From Xylophilus ampelinus (GTDB taxonomy: Bacteria; Pseudomonadota; Gammaproteobacteria; Burkholderiales; Burkholderiaceae_C): a DNA stretch of 64,000 nucleotides. The DNA lies in the NCBI RefSeq assembly GCF_901875635.1, contig NZ_CABFMN010000117.1:78060-142059 (forward strand). Direction: 5' to 3'. Of this stretch, positions 21,108 to 30,999 are shown piece after piece. Under the pieces are notes generated by a model. It was not told the origin of the DNA. It was given only the letters and a program-made list of their open reading frames with translations, and did no database searches. Each line of letters starts with the position of its first letter. The first letter of the stretch is position 1. The translations under genes were made by a program, and so were the position numbers.

Positions 21108-21214
21108 TACAATCCCCTCTCATCCCCGCGCCGGCCTGCTTTTATGTGGACCGGCGCAACTTTTTCCGCGGAGATGCCGGCAACGTTCGCCCCAAGAACG
21201 TGTGTTTCGCCGGC
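21108..21214 (+). ncRNA. Candidate structured leader RNA or small RNA before the Rieske gene
   Basis: A TACAAT hexamer (21108-21113) is a good -10 box, though no clear -35 is seen. Just after it is a 7-bp stem GCGCCGG / CCGGCGC (21128-21134, 21151-21157) followed by AAC and T5, then a nested stem GCCGGC-ACGTTC / GAACGT-GCCGGC (21176-21214). The Rieske ATG is at 21285. The stems are seen; a function as attenuator, leader or independent small RNA is inference. I do not recognise it as a known riboswitch. Confidence 0.4.
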
Positions 21215-21284
21215 TCAGTCGCAGGAGTGAGGCGGGGCATTTTGGTTTTTCCCTCCCTGTGGGGGGGGCTTGGTCAGGTCACCC

Positions 21285-22448
21285 ATGTCTGATTTAAGTC
21301 TTCAACTGCAGCAGGCCTCGAGCCAACTTCCGGTTTCCGCGTATTTCGATCCGGCGCTGTATGCGCTCGAATTGGAAACCTTCTTTGCCAAGGGTCCCCG
21401 CTACGTCGGCCATCGCCTGGCCGTGCCCGAGCCGGGCGACTTCTACGCCCTGCCCCAGGAGCACGAAGGCCGCGCGCTGCTGCACACGCCACGCGGGGTG
21501 GAGCTCGTGTCCAACGTGTGCCGCCATCGGCAGGCCGTGATCATGAAGGGCCGCGGCGCGCTCGATGCCCGGGGCAGCGGCCACATCGTCTGCCCGCTGC
21601 ACCGCTGGACGTACAACGCCGCCGGCCCGCAGCCCACGGGCACCTTGCTGGGCGCACCCCACTTCGCCGAAGACCCGTGCCTGAACCTGCGCACCTGGGA
21701 GCTGCAGGAATGGAACGGCCTGCTGTTCGAGAAGAACGGCCGCGACGTGGCCGCCGACCTCGCGCACATGGGTCCGCGCAGCACGCTCGACTTCAGCGGT
21801 TACCAGCTCGACCGGGTGGAGATGCACGAGTGCAACTACAACTGGAAGACCTTCATCGAGGTCTACCTCGAGGACTACCACGTCGGCCCCTTCCACCCGG
21901 GCCTGGGCAACTTCGTGACCTGCGACGACCTGCGCTGGGAGTTCAAGCCGCGCTATTCGGTGCAGACCGTGGGCGTGGCCAACCGCCTCGGCCGCGCGGG
22001 CAGCCCGGTGTACCAGCGCTGGCACGAGCAGTTGCTGAAGTACCGCGAGGGCAAGCCGCCTGAATATGGCGCCATCTGGCTGACCTACTACCCGCACATC
22101 ATGGTCGAGTGGTACCCGCACGTGCTCACCGTCTCGACGCTGCACCCGATGGGGCCGGACAAGACCATGAACATGGTCGAGTTCTACTACCCCGAGGAGA
22201 TCGTCGCCTTCGAGCGCGAGTTCGTCGAGGCCCAGCAGGCCGCCTACATGGAAACCTGCATCGAGGACGACGAGATCGCCGAACGCATGGACGCCGGCCG
22301 CAAGGCGCTGCTGCAACGCGGCGACAACGAGGTCGGCCCCTACCAGAGCCCGATGGAAGACGGCATGCAGCACTTCCACGAGTGGTACCGGCGCGAGCTG
22401 CGGGCCTCGCCCGACGCGCTGGCACAGCTGGCAGCGGTGCGGCGGTGA
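21285..22448 (+). CDS. Rieske 2Fe-2S aromatic-ring-hydroxylating dioxygenase-type alpha subunit
   Basis: This 387-residue protein has a Rieske domain with the cluster ligands CRH (near residue 78) and CPLH (near residue 102), and a catalytic domain with the mononuclear-iron motif DYHVGPFH (H-x4-H) near residue 200. The predicted reaction is oxygenation using electrons from a separate reductase, but no reductase or beta subunit gene is adjacent. The ATG at 21285 gives MSDLSLQLQQ; a TTG 15 bp upstream is in frame. The gene ends just before repeat copy 3, which forms its terminator. The substrate is unknown. Confidence 0.88.
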   Translation: MSDLSLQLQQASSQLPVSAYFDPALYALELETFFAKGPRYVGHRLAVPEPGDFYALPQEHEGRALLHTPRGVELVSNVCRHRQAVIMKGRGALDARGSGHIVCPLHRWTYNAAGPQPTGTLLGAPHFAEDPCLNLRTWELQEWNGLLFEKNGRDVAADLAHMGPRSTLDFSGYQLDRVEMHECNYNWKTFIEVYLEDYHVGPFHPGLGNFVTCDDLRWEFKPRYSVQTVGVANRLGRAGSPVYQRWHEQLLKYREGKPPEYGAIWLTYYPHIMVEWYPHVLTVSTLHPMGPDKTMNMVEFYYPEEIVAFEREFVEAQQAAYMETCIEDDEIAERMDAGRKALLQRGDNEVGPYQSPMEDGMQHFHEWYRRELRASPDALAQLAAVRR

Positions 22449-22457
22449 GGCCGCTTG

Positions 22458-22520
22458 CTATCGAATTCATAGCTGCTTGCGCACGACGGACGGGCGTTGC
22501 AGGCCGATTTGGCTTGCAAC
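22458..22520. repeat. Dispersed palindromic repeat, copy 3 (complete)
   Basis: The core GCTATCGAATTCATAGC at 22458-22474 is followed by the arm TGCTTGCGCA, ACGGACGGGCGTTGCAGGCC and GATTTGGCTTGCAA. This is one of the best-preserved copies. Its right part forms the terminator at 22494-22531. Confidence 0.9.
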
Positions 22521-22531
22521 GCCTTTTTTTC
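22494..22531 (+). terminator. Rho-independent terminator formed by a repeat copy
   Basis: A perfect 9-bp stem GGCGTTGCA / TGCAACGCC (22494-22502, 22516-22524) is followed by seven T. It ends the Rieske gene transcript and sits 21 bp before the next ATG. Most of the stem lies within repeat copy 3. Confidence 0.88.
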
Positions 22532-22552
22532 GACAGGCACTGACCCCGCCCG

Positions 22553-23476
22553 ATGCAAAGCCTCTGGATGCTGCTGTCGGCCCTGCTCTTCGCGAGCATG
22601 GGCGTGTGCGTGAAGATCGCCTCGGCCTGGTTCACCAGCGCCGAGCTGGTGTTCTGGCGCGGCGTGATCGGCATGGTCGTGCTCGCCGCACTCGCCCGGC
22701 GACAGGGCGTGACGCTGAAGACGCAGTACCCCGGCATGCACGCCTGGCGCAGCATCATCGGCACCGCCTCGCTGGGCGCCTGGTTCTACGCCATCGCCCA
22801 CATGCCGCTGGCCACGGCCATGACGCTCAACTACATGAGCAGCATCTGGATCGCGGCCTTCCTCGTCGGCGGCGCGCTGCTGGCCTGGGCGCCGGTGCCC
22901 GGGCGCAACGGCCGCGTGCCGCTGCCGCCGCTGCAGGGGCCGCTCACGCTCACGGTGGTGGCCGGCTTCGTGGGCGTGATCCTGTTGCTCAAGCCCAGCA
23001 CGCAAGGCACCGAGGCCTTCGCCGGACTCGTCGGCCTGCTGTCGGGCATGGCGGCCGCCTTCGCCTACATGCAGGTGATCGCGCTGTCGCGCATCGGCGA
23101 ACCCGAGACGCGCACCGTCTTCTACTTCGCCGTGGGTTCCACCGTCACCGGCGCGCTGTGGATGCTCGTCACCGGCGTATCGGCCTGGTCGTGGGCGCAT
23201 GCGCTGTGGCTGCTGCCGGTCGGCGTGCTGGCGGCCCTGGGCCAGCTGTGCCTGACGCGGGCCTACGCGAGCGCCAAGACGCAGGCCGCCACGCTGGTGG
23301 TCGCCAACCTGCAGTACTCCGGCATCGTGTTCGGCGCGCTCTACAGCGTGCTGCTGTTCGGGGACCGCATCGACCTGGCGGGCTGGGGCGGCATCGCGCT
23401 GATCATCGGCAGCGGCATCCTGGCCACGGTGCTGAGGCAGCGCGCAGTGCCCAAGGCGCCGGCCGAAGAGCACTGA
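22553..23476 (+). CDS. DMT-superfamily transporter (EamA family)
   Basis: This 307-residue protein has ten hydrophobic segments arranged as two EamA repeats (about 1-140 and 155-300). The first begins MQSLWMLLSALLFASMGVCVKIAS and the second ends IDLAGWGGIALIIGSGILATV, typical of drug/metabolite exporters. It stands alone after a terminator and before a sulfurtransferase gene. The family exports amino acids, nucleosides and similar compounds; the substrate cannot be told from the sequence. Confidence 0.9.
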   Translation: MQSLWMLLSALLFASMGVCVKIASAWFTSAELVFWRGVIGMVVLAALARRQGVTLKTQYPGMHAWRSIIGTASLGAWFYAIAHMPLATAMTLNYMSSIWIAAFLVGGALLAWAPVPGRNGRVPLPPLQGPLTLTVVAGFVGVILLLKPSTQGTEAFAGLVGLLSGMAAAFAYMQVIALSRIGEPETRTVFYFAVGSTVTGALWMLVTGVSAWSWAHALWLLPVGVLAALGQLCLTRAYASAKTQAATLVVANLQYSGIVFGALYSVLLFGDRIDLAGWGGIALIIGSGILATVLRQRAVPKAPAEEH

Positions 23477-23623
23477 GCGGCCCAGCCCCACGGGCAAGAA
23501 CACCGGGACGGGCCGGCGTTTTCTCGAGAGTCAGGTCGGCCAAAGCCCCGCCGTCCAGAATTGGCCGCAGGTGCCCGCACAATGGTTGCCGCGCGCCGGG
23601 CGCGCGCCTCCAGCCCACCTGCC

Positions 23624-24535
23624 ATGACCTACTCGACGCTCATTTCCGTTTCGCAACTGCAGGCACTGATCGATGCCAAGGCGCCGCTGCGCATCTTCGA
23701 CTGCACCTTCGACCTCATGAAGCCCGAGGCCGGGCCGGCGCAGTACCTCGACGCCCACATCCCCGGCGCGGTGTACGCCAACCTCGACACCGACCTCAGC
23801 GCCCGGCACGGCCAGCCCGGGCCGCACGGTCAGGTGCTGGTGGCGCAGGAGGCGGACAAGCCCGCATCGGGCGGACGCCATCCGCTGCCCAGCCCGGAGA
23901 AGTTCGCGGCCTGGCTGTCCTCGGTGGGCATGGCCAACGACATGCAGGCCGTGGTCTACGACCGCAACGGCGCCAACTACTGCGGGCGCCTGTGGTGGAT
24001 GCTCCAGTGGATGGGCCACGACGCGGTGGCCGTGCTCGACGGCGGGCTGCAGGCCTGGCAGGCGGCCGGCCTGCCCGTGCAGGCGGGCGAGGAGCCGGCG
24101 CACTTCCAGACCAACTTCGTGCCGGGCACGCCGCTGGTGCGCCTGGTCGACACCCAGACCGTGGCCGCGCACCTCGACGACCCGGCGCAGACCCTCATCG
24201 ATGCCCGTGCAGCACCTCGTTACCGCGGCGAGGTGGAACCTCTGGACCCGATCGCCGGTCACATCCCGGGGGCGCTGAACCGCCCCTTCGCCGAGAACCT
24301 GTCGGCCGATGGCCGCTTCAAGCCTGCCGAGCAGCTGCGCGCCGAATTCGAGGCGCTGCTGGCCGGGCGCGATCCCGCCACCGTGGTGCACCACTGCGGC
24401 AGCGGCGTGAGCGCCGTGCCCAACGTGCTGGCGATGCAGATCGCCGGCCTGGGCACCCCGGCCCTGTACGCCGGCAGCTGGAGCGAATGGAGCAACACGC
24501 CGGGCCTGCCGACCCGCCAGGGGCCGCAGCCCTGA
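23624..24535 (+). CDS. Sulfurtransferase with two rhodanese domains (SseA/TST type)
   Basis: This 303-residue protein has two rhodanese domains (about 8-150 and 170-300). The catalytic cysteine is in the C-terminal loop CGSGVSA near residue 265; CGSGVT-type loops mark 3-mercaptopyruvate sulfurtransferases, so mercaptopyruvate is the likelier donor over thiosulfate. CRNG-type N-domain residues are retained as YDRNGANYCGRLWWML. No signal peptide is seen, so it is cytoplasmic. The ATG at 23624 was chosen by family alignment. The Zrg-like operon follows 9 bp after the stop. Confidence 0.9.
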   Translation: MTYSTLISVSQLQALIDAKAPLRIFDCTFDLMKPEAGPAQYLDAHIPGAVYANLDTDLSARHGQPGPHGQVLVAQEADKPASGGRHPLPSPEKFAAWLSSVGMANDMQAVVYDRNGANYCGRLWWMLQWMGHDAVAVLDGGLQAWQAAGLPVQAGEEPAHFQTNFVPGTPLVRLVDTQTVAAHLDDPAQTLIDARAAPRYRGEVEPLDPIAGHIPGALNRPFAENLSADGRFKPAEQLRAEFEALLAGRDPATVVHHCGSGVSAVPNVLAMQIAGLGTPALYAGSWSEWSNTPGLPTRQGPQP

Positions 24536-24544
24536 CCGCTGACG

Positions 24545-25114
24545 ATGCGCATGACACGATCCTTCTCCCGCACCTTTCTCATCCTCCCGCTGCTCACGGC
24601 CGGCGCCGTGCTGCTGTCCTCGCCGGCCCTGGCGCAGCGCGCCCAGCATGCGCATGTGCACGGCAAGGTCGAACTCGGCATCGCCGTCGACGGTCCGTCG
24701 GTCACGATCGAGATGGAGTCGCCGCTGGACAACCTCCTGGGCTTCGAGCGCCCACCGCGCACCGACGTCGAGAAGAACGCGGTCGAGCAGATGGTGGCGC
24801 GCCTGCGTGCGGCCGACCACCTGTTCCAGATCGATCCGGCCGCCGGCTGCAAGCTCGGTCCGGTGCAGCTCGAATCGGCTGCGCTCGGCCTGGGCAAGGC
24901 CGAGCCCGACAAGGACGGCCACGCCGAGTTGGAGGCCAGCTTCGCCTTCAACTGCACCAATGCGGCCAAGGCCCGCTTCGTCGACACACAGCTGTTCGAG
25001 GCCTTTCCCGCCACGCGCCAGATCGAGGCCGAGATCGCGGCACCCGACGGCCAGTTCAAGCGCAGCCTGAAGCGGCCCGCCTCGGGCAGCGCACGGATCG
25101 GCTGGGGCAAGTGA
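24545..25114 (+). CDS. DUF2796 periplasmic protein (ZrgA-like)
   Basis: This 189-residue secreted protein has a signal peptide ending SSPALAQ, then the DUF2796 start AQHAHVHGKVELGIAVDG, whose histidines are likely metal ligands. In Vibrio, ZrgA, a DUF2796 protein, is a zinc-binding periplasmic component encoded with an ABC transporter, as far as I recall. The following genes (ABC ATPase, FtsX-like permease, DUF3299) match that kind of locus. Zinc is therefore the best guess for the ligand (inference). No Zur box was recognised upstream. Confidence 0.82.
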   Translation: MRMTRSFSRTFLILPLLTAGAVLLSSPALAQRAQHAHVHGKVELGIAVDGPSVTIEMESPLDNLLGFERPPRTDVEKNAVEQMVARLRAADHLFQIDPAAGCKLGPVQLESAALGLGKAEPDKDGHAELEASFAFNCTNAAKARFVDTQLFEAFPATRQIEAEIAAPDGQFKRSLKRPASGSARIGWGK

Positions 25115-25121
25115 ACCGCGC

Positions 25122-25880
25122 ATGACCACGGTGGTCCTGCAGGCGGTGGACCTGCGCTTTGCCTGGCCCGGCGCGGCCGCGCCGTGCATCGACATCGAGC
25201 GCTTCGAGGTACGCGCCGGCGAGGCCGTGTTCCTGCACGGCCCCAGCGGCTGCGGCAAGAGCACGCTGCTGTCGCTGCTGGCCGGCGTGCTGGTGGCCGG
25301 CAGTGGCCGCGTGTGCCTGCTGGGCCACGACTGGGCTGCGATGAGCGGCAGCGCACGTGACCGCTGCCGCGTGGCGCACGTGGGCTACATCTTCCAGCAG
25401 TTCAACCTGCTGCCCTACCTGAGCGTGATGGACAACGTGCTGCTGCCCTGCCGCTTCTCGGCGCGGCGGCGGGAGCGCGCAGCGCCGGGTCGCCCGCAGG
25501 CAGGCGCGCAGCGCAGTCCAACGCACGATGCGACCTCCATGGCCGCCCCGCGCGCACAGGCCGAGGAACTGCTCGCCCGCATGGGCCTGCCTGCCGAGCT
25601 GTGGCAACGCACGGCGCTGCAGCTGTCGGTGGGCCAGCAGCAGCGCGTGGCCGCCGCGCGCGCGCTCATCGGCCGGCCCGAGCTGGTCATCGCCGACGAG
25701 CCCACCTCCGCCCTCGACGAGGACCGGCGCGAGGCCTTCCTCGACGTGCTGCTGGCGGCCTGCGACGCCAACGGCAGCGCCCTCGTCTTCGTGAGCCACG
25801 ACCGCCGCATCGCCGACCGCTTCGCGCGCCACGTGCTCCTGCCCGAGATCAACCGGGCGGCGGTTTCGGCGGTGGCATGA
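25122..25880 (+). CDS. ABC transporter ATP-binding protein (LolD/MacB-like, Zrg-type locus)
   Basis: This 252-residue ATPase has Walker A GPSGCGKST near residue 42, Q-loop YIFQQFNLLPYL, signature LSVGQQQRVAAARAL, Walker B LVIADEPTSALD and H-loop VFVSHD. Between the Q-loop and the signature is an extra Arg/Ala/Pro-rich stretch of about 30 residues (25458-25560), absent from ordinary LolD-like ATPases and probably a surface loop. It starts 7 bp after the DUF2796 gene and pairs with the FtsX-like permease at 26025. A 111-bp hairpin repeat separates the two. Confidence 0.88.
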   Translation: MTTVVLQAVDLRFAWPGAAAPCIDIERFEVRAGEAVFLHGPSGCGKSTLLSLLAGVLVAGSGRVCLLGHDWAAMSGSARDRCRVAHVGYIFQQFNLLPYLSVMDNVLLPCRFSARRRERAAPGRPQAGAQRSPTHDATSMAAPRAQAEELLARMGLPAELWQRTALQLSVGQQQRVAAARALIGRPELVIADEPTSALDEDRREAFLDVLLAACDANGSALVFVSHDRRIADRFARHVLLPEINRAAVSAVA

Positions 25881-25896
25881 AAACGGGATCGGACCT

Positions 25897-26007
25897 CCGT
25901 ACGCGAAAGGCGCAAAGGTTTCGCGAAGGTCGCGAAAGAATTCAATGAAATTTCTTCGCCTGTCTTTTTTGCGTCCTTTGCGAAATCTTCGCGTCCTTCG
26001 CGTACGG
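25897..26007. repeat. 111-bp imperfect palindrome of heptamer-like units inside an operon
   Basis: The element begins CCGTACGCGAAAGGCGCAAA and ends with the near reverse complement (CCTTCGCGTACGG). It consists of short units such as CGCGAAGG and GCGCAAAGG that repeat on both arms. It is AT-richer than its surroundings. It fills most of the gap between ATPase and permease genes of one operon, so its transcript would fold into a long hairpin. Confidence 0.75.
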
Positions 26008-26024
26008 TTCCCGCATCCGCATTC

Positions 26025-27356
26025 ATGAACGCCCTCCTCGCCATCGCCTGCAAGAGCGCCTGGAACCGGCGTTTCACGCTGTCGCTGACGGTGCTGTCGA
26101 TCGCGCTGGCCACGCTGCTGCTGCTGGGCGTGGAGCGCATCCGCACCGAGCTGCGCGAGAACTTCGCCTCGGCCGTGTCGGGCACGGACCTCATCGTGGG
26201 CGCGCGCACGGGCAGCACGCAGCTGCTGCTGTACTCGGTGTTCCACATCGGCAGCGCCACCAACAACATCGGCTGGAAGAGCGTGCAGGCACTCGAGGCG
26301 CACAAGGGCGTGGCCTGGGTGGTGCCGCTGTCGCTGGGCGATTCGCACCGCGGCTTTCCGGTGGTGGCCACCACGCCGGCCTACTTCGAGCATGTGCGCC
26401 GCGGCGAGCAACTGCTGGCCGAGGGCAAGGTGTTCTCCCAAAAAAGCGCCGGGCCGCCCCAAGCTTTTTTGCCCCCCTCGGGGGGCGGATTGGGCTCAGC
26501 CCAATCCTCGGGGCCAACAGGTTTGTTCGATGCGGTGGTGGGCGCGGACGTGGCCGAGCAGTTGGGCTACCACGTCGGCAAGCAGATCACGCTGGCGCAC
26601 GGCAGCGGCGAGCTCACGCCCGAACATGCGGACAAGCCCTTCACGGTGGTCGGCATCCTCAAGCGCACTGGCACACCCATCGACCGCACGGTGCACATCG
26701 GGCTGGAAGCCATGGAGGCCATTCATCTCGAATGGGTCGGCGGCGCGCCGATGCCGGGCGTGAAGATCAGCGCCGAGCAGGTGCGCAAGTTCGACCTCAC
26801 GCCCAAGAACGTCACGGCCGCGCTGGTCGGCCTGAAGAACCGCGCGGCCGTGTTTTCGGTGCAGCGCTGGGTGTCGACCTATCCCGACGAACCGCTCATG
26901 GGCATCCTGCCCGGCGTGGCGCTCGACGAGTTGTGGCAGGTGATCGGCGTAGGCGAGAAGGCGCTGCTCGCGATGTCGGGCCTGGTGGGCATCGTGAGCC
27001 TGGCCGGCCTCGTATCGGTGGTGATGGCTGGGCTCAACGAGCGGCGGCGCGAGCTGGCCGTGCTGCGCGCCGTCGGCGCGAGCCTGCGCCATGTGCTGGC
27101 CCTGCTGGCGCTGGAAGGCGCCATCGTCACCGTGCTGGGCGTCTTGCTGGGCGCGCTGCTGGCGGCCCTGGGCATCGCCGCACTGGGGCCGTGGCTGCAG
27201 GCGCGGTACGGCCTCGCGCTGCAGCTGTCGGCCCCTACACTGAACGAATGGCTGCTGCTGGGCGGGCTGCTCGCCGCCGGCTGGCTGGCCAGCCTGCTGC
27301 CCGGCATCCGGGCCTATCGCCTGTCGCTGGCCGACGGCCTGTCTCCGAGGATCTGA
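26025..27356 (+). CDS. ABC transporter permease (FtsX/MacB-like) with in-frame repeat insertion
   Basis: This 443-residue permease has an N-terminal membrane segment (about 18-38), a periplasmic MacB-PCD-like domain, and three C-terminal segments with the FtsX motif ERRRELAVLRAVGAS near residue 340. Residues 138-166 (SQKSAGPP through SSGPTG; 26436-26522) look foreign: the DNA is a copy of the REP-like repeat seen at 15370. It inserts exactly 29 codons between EGKVF and LFDAVVGAD without breaking the frame. It probably forms a complex with the ATPase at 25122 and acts with the DUF2796 protein in metal (zinc?) handling. Confidence 0.88.
   Translation: MNALLAIACKSAWNRRFTLSLTVLSIALATLLLLGVERIRTELRENFASAVSGTDLIVGARTGSTQLLLYSVFHIGSATNNIGWKSVQALEAHKGVAWVVPLSLGDSHRGFPVVATTPAYFEHVRRGEQLLAEGKVFSQKSAGPPQAFLPPSGGGLGSAQSSGPTGLFDAVVGADVAEQLGYHVGKQITLAHGSGELTPEHADKPFTVVGILKRTGTPIDRTVHIGLEAMEAIHLEWVGGAPMPGVKISAEQVRKFDLTPKNVTAALVGLKNRAAVFSVQRWVSTYPDEPLMGILPGVALDELWQVIGVGEKALLAMSGLVGIVSLAGLVSVVMAGLNERRRELAVLRAVGASLRHVLALLALEGAIVTVLGVLLGALLAALGIAALGPWLQARYGLALQLSAPTLNEWLLLGGLLAAGWLASLLPGIRAYRLSLADGLSPRI
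26436..26522. repeat. REP-like element inserted in frame in the permease gene
   Basis: The 87-bp stretch contains CGCCGGGCCGCCCCA, CCCCCCTCGGGGGG and the palindrome ATTGGGCTCAGCCCAAT. The first two motifs are shared, in the opposite orientation, with the element at 15370-15436. Being 87 bp long, it adds 29 codons without a frameshift. Confidence 0.65.
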
Positions 27357-27358
27357 CC

Positions 27359-27958
27359 ATGAACACCCTGCGCGCCACCTTCTTCGCCGTGATCGGTACC
27401 GCGGTCGCTGCCACCGCCCTGGCTGCCGGTCCCGCCCCCGAGGCCACCACCGCCACCAACCCGCTGGGCGGCAAGGGCGCGTCTTCCAAGCCCGCGACCG
27501 GGCCGCGCCAGATCACCTGGGAAGAACTCGTGCCCAAGGACTGGGACCCTGCCAAGGCCTTCAAGGACATCGACCTCTCGAAGCTCGACGACGCCGACCC
27601 GCGCGCCAACGAACTGCTGCTGAAGATGCAGGAGGTGTCGAACAATGCGCCGACCAACCCCGAGATGAATGGCCAGAACGTGAAGCTGCCGGGCTTCATC
27701 GTGCCGCTGGAAGAGAACAAGGGCGAGGTGAGCGAGTTCCTGCTGGTGCCCTACTTCGGCGCCTGCATCCACACCCCGCCGCCGCCGGCCAACCAGATCC
27801 TGCATGTGCGGCCCAAGACGCCGGCCAAGTTCCGTGCCATGGACACGGTGTGGGTCACGGGCAAGCTGGTGGCGCAACGCAACGACTCGATGATGGGCAC
27901 CAGCGGCTACACCATGACGGCCGACACGGTGACGAAGTACACGGGCGGCGCCAAGTAG
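27359..27958 (+). CDS. DUF3299 periplasmic protein
   Basis: This 199-residue secreted protein has a signal peptide (MNTLRATFFAVIGTAVAATALAA) and a DUF3299 core (ITWEELVP near residue 52, LPGFIVPLE, LLVPYFGACIHTPPPPANQ). The Cys-His pair in GACIHTPPP is conserved in the family and is a possible metal site. The ATG overlaps the region right after the permease stop (2 bp apart), so it belongs to the same operon as the DUF2796, ATPase and permease genes. Function is unknown; a periplasmic metal-handling role is inferred from neighbours. Confidence 0.85.
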   Translation: MNTLRATFFAVIGTAVAATALAAGPAPEATTATNPLGGKGASSKPATGPRQITWEELVPKDWDPAKAFKDIDLSKLDDADPRANELLLKMQEVSNNAPTNPEMNGQNVKLPGFIVPLEENKGEVSEFLLVPYFGACIHTPPPPANQILHVRPKTPAKFRAMDTVWVTGKLVAQRNDSMMGTSGYTMTADTVTKYTGGAK

Positions 27959-27964
27959 ATCTTT

Positions 27965-28025
27965 TCAAGCCAAATCGGGCTCCAGCGCCCGTCCTGCTTG
28001 CGCTAGTCGCTCCTGAATTCATAGC
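27965..28025. repeat. Dispersed palindromic repeat, copy 4
   Basis: The arm (TCAAGCCAAATCGGGCTCCA, GCGCCCGTCCTGCTTGCGC) precedes a partly decayed core GCTCCTGAATTCATAGC at 28009-28025. It lies directly downstream of the DUF3299 gene. The self-complementary GGGCTCCAGCGCCC part could form a hairpin in RNA. Confidence 0.85.
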
Positions 28026-28201
28026 AACCACGGCGCGTGGTCGCCCCGGATGATTACAGCGGCTGTCATCCGCGGACGGCAGCCGACGGGCGGGCCGCCG
28101 ACGCATGCTGGGCGACGCAAACCGTCACAGGATCGTCCGAACGACGGTCCTCGGCCCCGCGGGCCGGGGCGTTGAAGGACGACCGATACAAGGAACGCGC
28201 C

Positions 28202-30205
<2,004 letters not shown>

Positions 30206-30320
30206 GCCGTCGGTGTCTCATGCCTGACGGCCGGCGTCGGCTGTCGGCAACGCCTTGGTTCTGAATGCCCGATGCCCCCATCCGACGGGCTGAGGCGCTC
30301 GGGCAAGCCATACCGGTTGC

Positions 30321-30908
30321 TCAGTCGCGCAGCAGGATCCAGTAGTCGGCGCCCGTCACCGGTTCGCGGTGGGTGGTGAGCGGCCGGAATCCCAGCCGCT
30401 CGTAGAACGGCAGGTTTCGCGGGGTGAAGGTCTCGAGGTAGCACGGGCGGCCGTGCGCCGTGGCGCGTGCGAGCGCCGGCGCCAGCAACTGCGCGCCCAG
30501 GCCTCGCCCTTGCCACGAGGGTGCGACGCCGACGATGGAGAGGTACCACGCATCGGGCGAAACAGCGCGCGCCGCATGGGGCGCCATGAAGTCCACGATG
30601 GCCCGGTAGTTCGCCAGGCCGCGCGGGCCGAGCAACGCCGCGAGTTGCGCCCGCTTGGCCGCCTCGGCACGAGCCGCCACGTCGGGCGGCTGCGGCAGAT
30701 GCCAGATGGCTGCCCCGGCCTCGGCGGGTTCGGCGCGCGTGCAGAAGCCCACCGTCGGCGCCTCGTCGATGGCTTGGTCCATGTAGCCGCCCAGGACCGC
30801 CAGGCGCCGCGCAGGGTCATCGGCCAGGTCGGCCGTGACGGCCAGGTAAAAAGGGTCGGGCAGCAAGGCCTCCGCCACGGCATGGGCACAGGGGGTCACA
30901 GGGCGCAT
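30321..30908 (-). CDS. GNAT family N-acetyltransferase
   Basis: This 195-residue protein has the acetyl-CoA-binding motif of GNAT enzymes, VAPSWQGRGLGAQLLAPAL (Q-x-x-G-x-G), near residue 135, followed by the family's C-terminal RNLPFYERLGF. The layout (an N-terminal extension of about 120 residues with a fused helical part) resembles acetyltransferases of the Rv0034/YncA-neighbour group. I chose the ATG at 30908 (MRPVTPCAHAV); a longer in-frame extension upstream is not conserved-looking. It is convergent with the DUF3300 gene. The acceptor substrate is unknown. Confidence 0.85.
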   Translation of the reverse strand: MRPVTPCAHAVAEALLPDPFYLAVTADLADDPARRLAVLGGYMDQAIDEAPTVGFCTRAEPAEAGAAIWHLPQPPDVAARAEAAKRAQLAALLGPRGLANYRAIVDFMAPHAARAVSPDAWYLSIVGVAPSWQGRGLGAQLLAPALARATAHGRPCYLETFTPRNLPFYERLGFRPLTTHREPVTGADYWILLRD

Positions 30909-30999
30909 GCCACCATGGTAGGCTGGTATCGAACCCACCTCGCGTCTTCGTCGCCGCACGGCGCAGTCCCGGAGCGCGACCGCAAGGAGACATCCCGCG

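Noticed and set aside
26025..27356. The ABC permease as a pseudogene because of the repeat insertion
   Set aside because: The insertion is 87 bp, keeps the frame, adds no stop codon, and all downstream FtsX motifs are intact.
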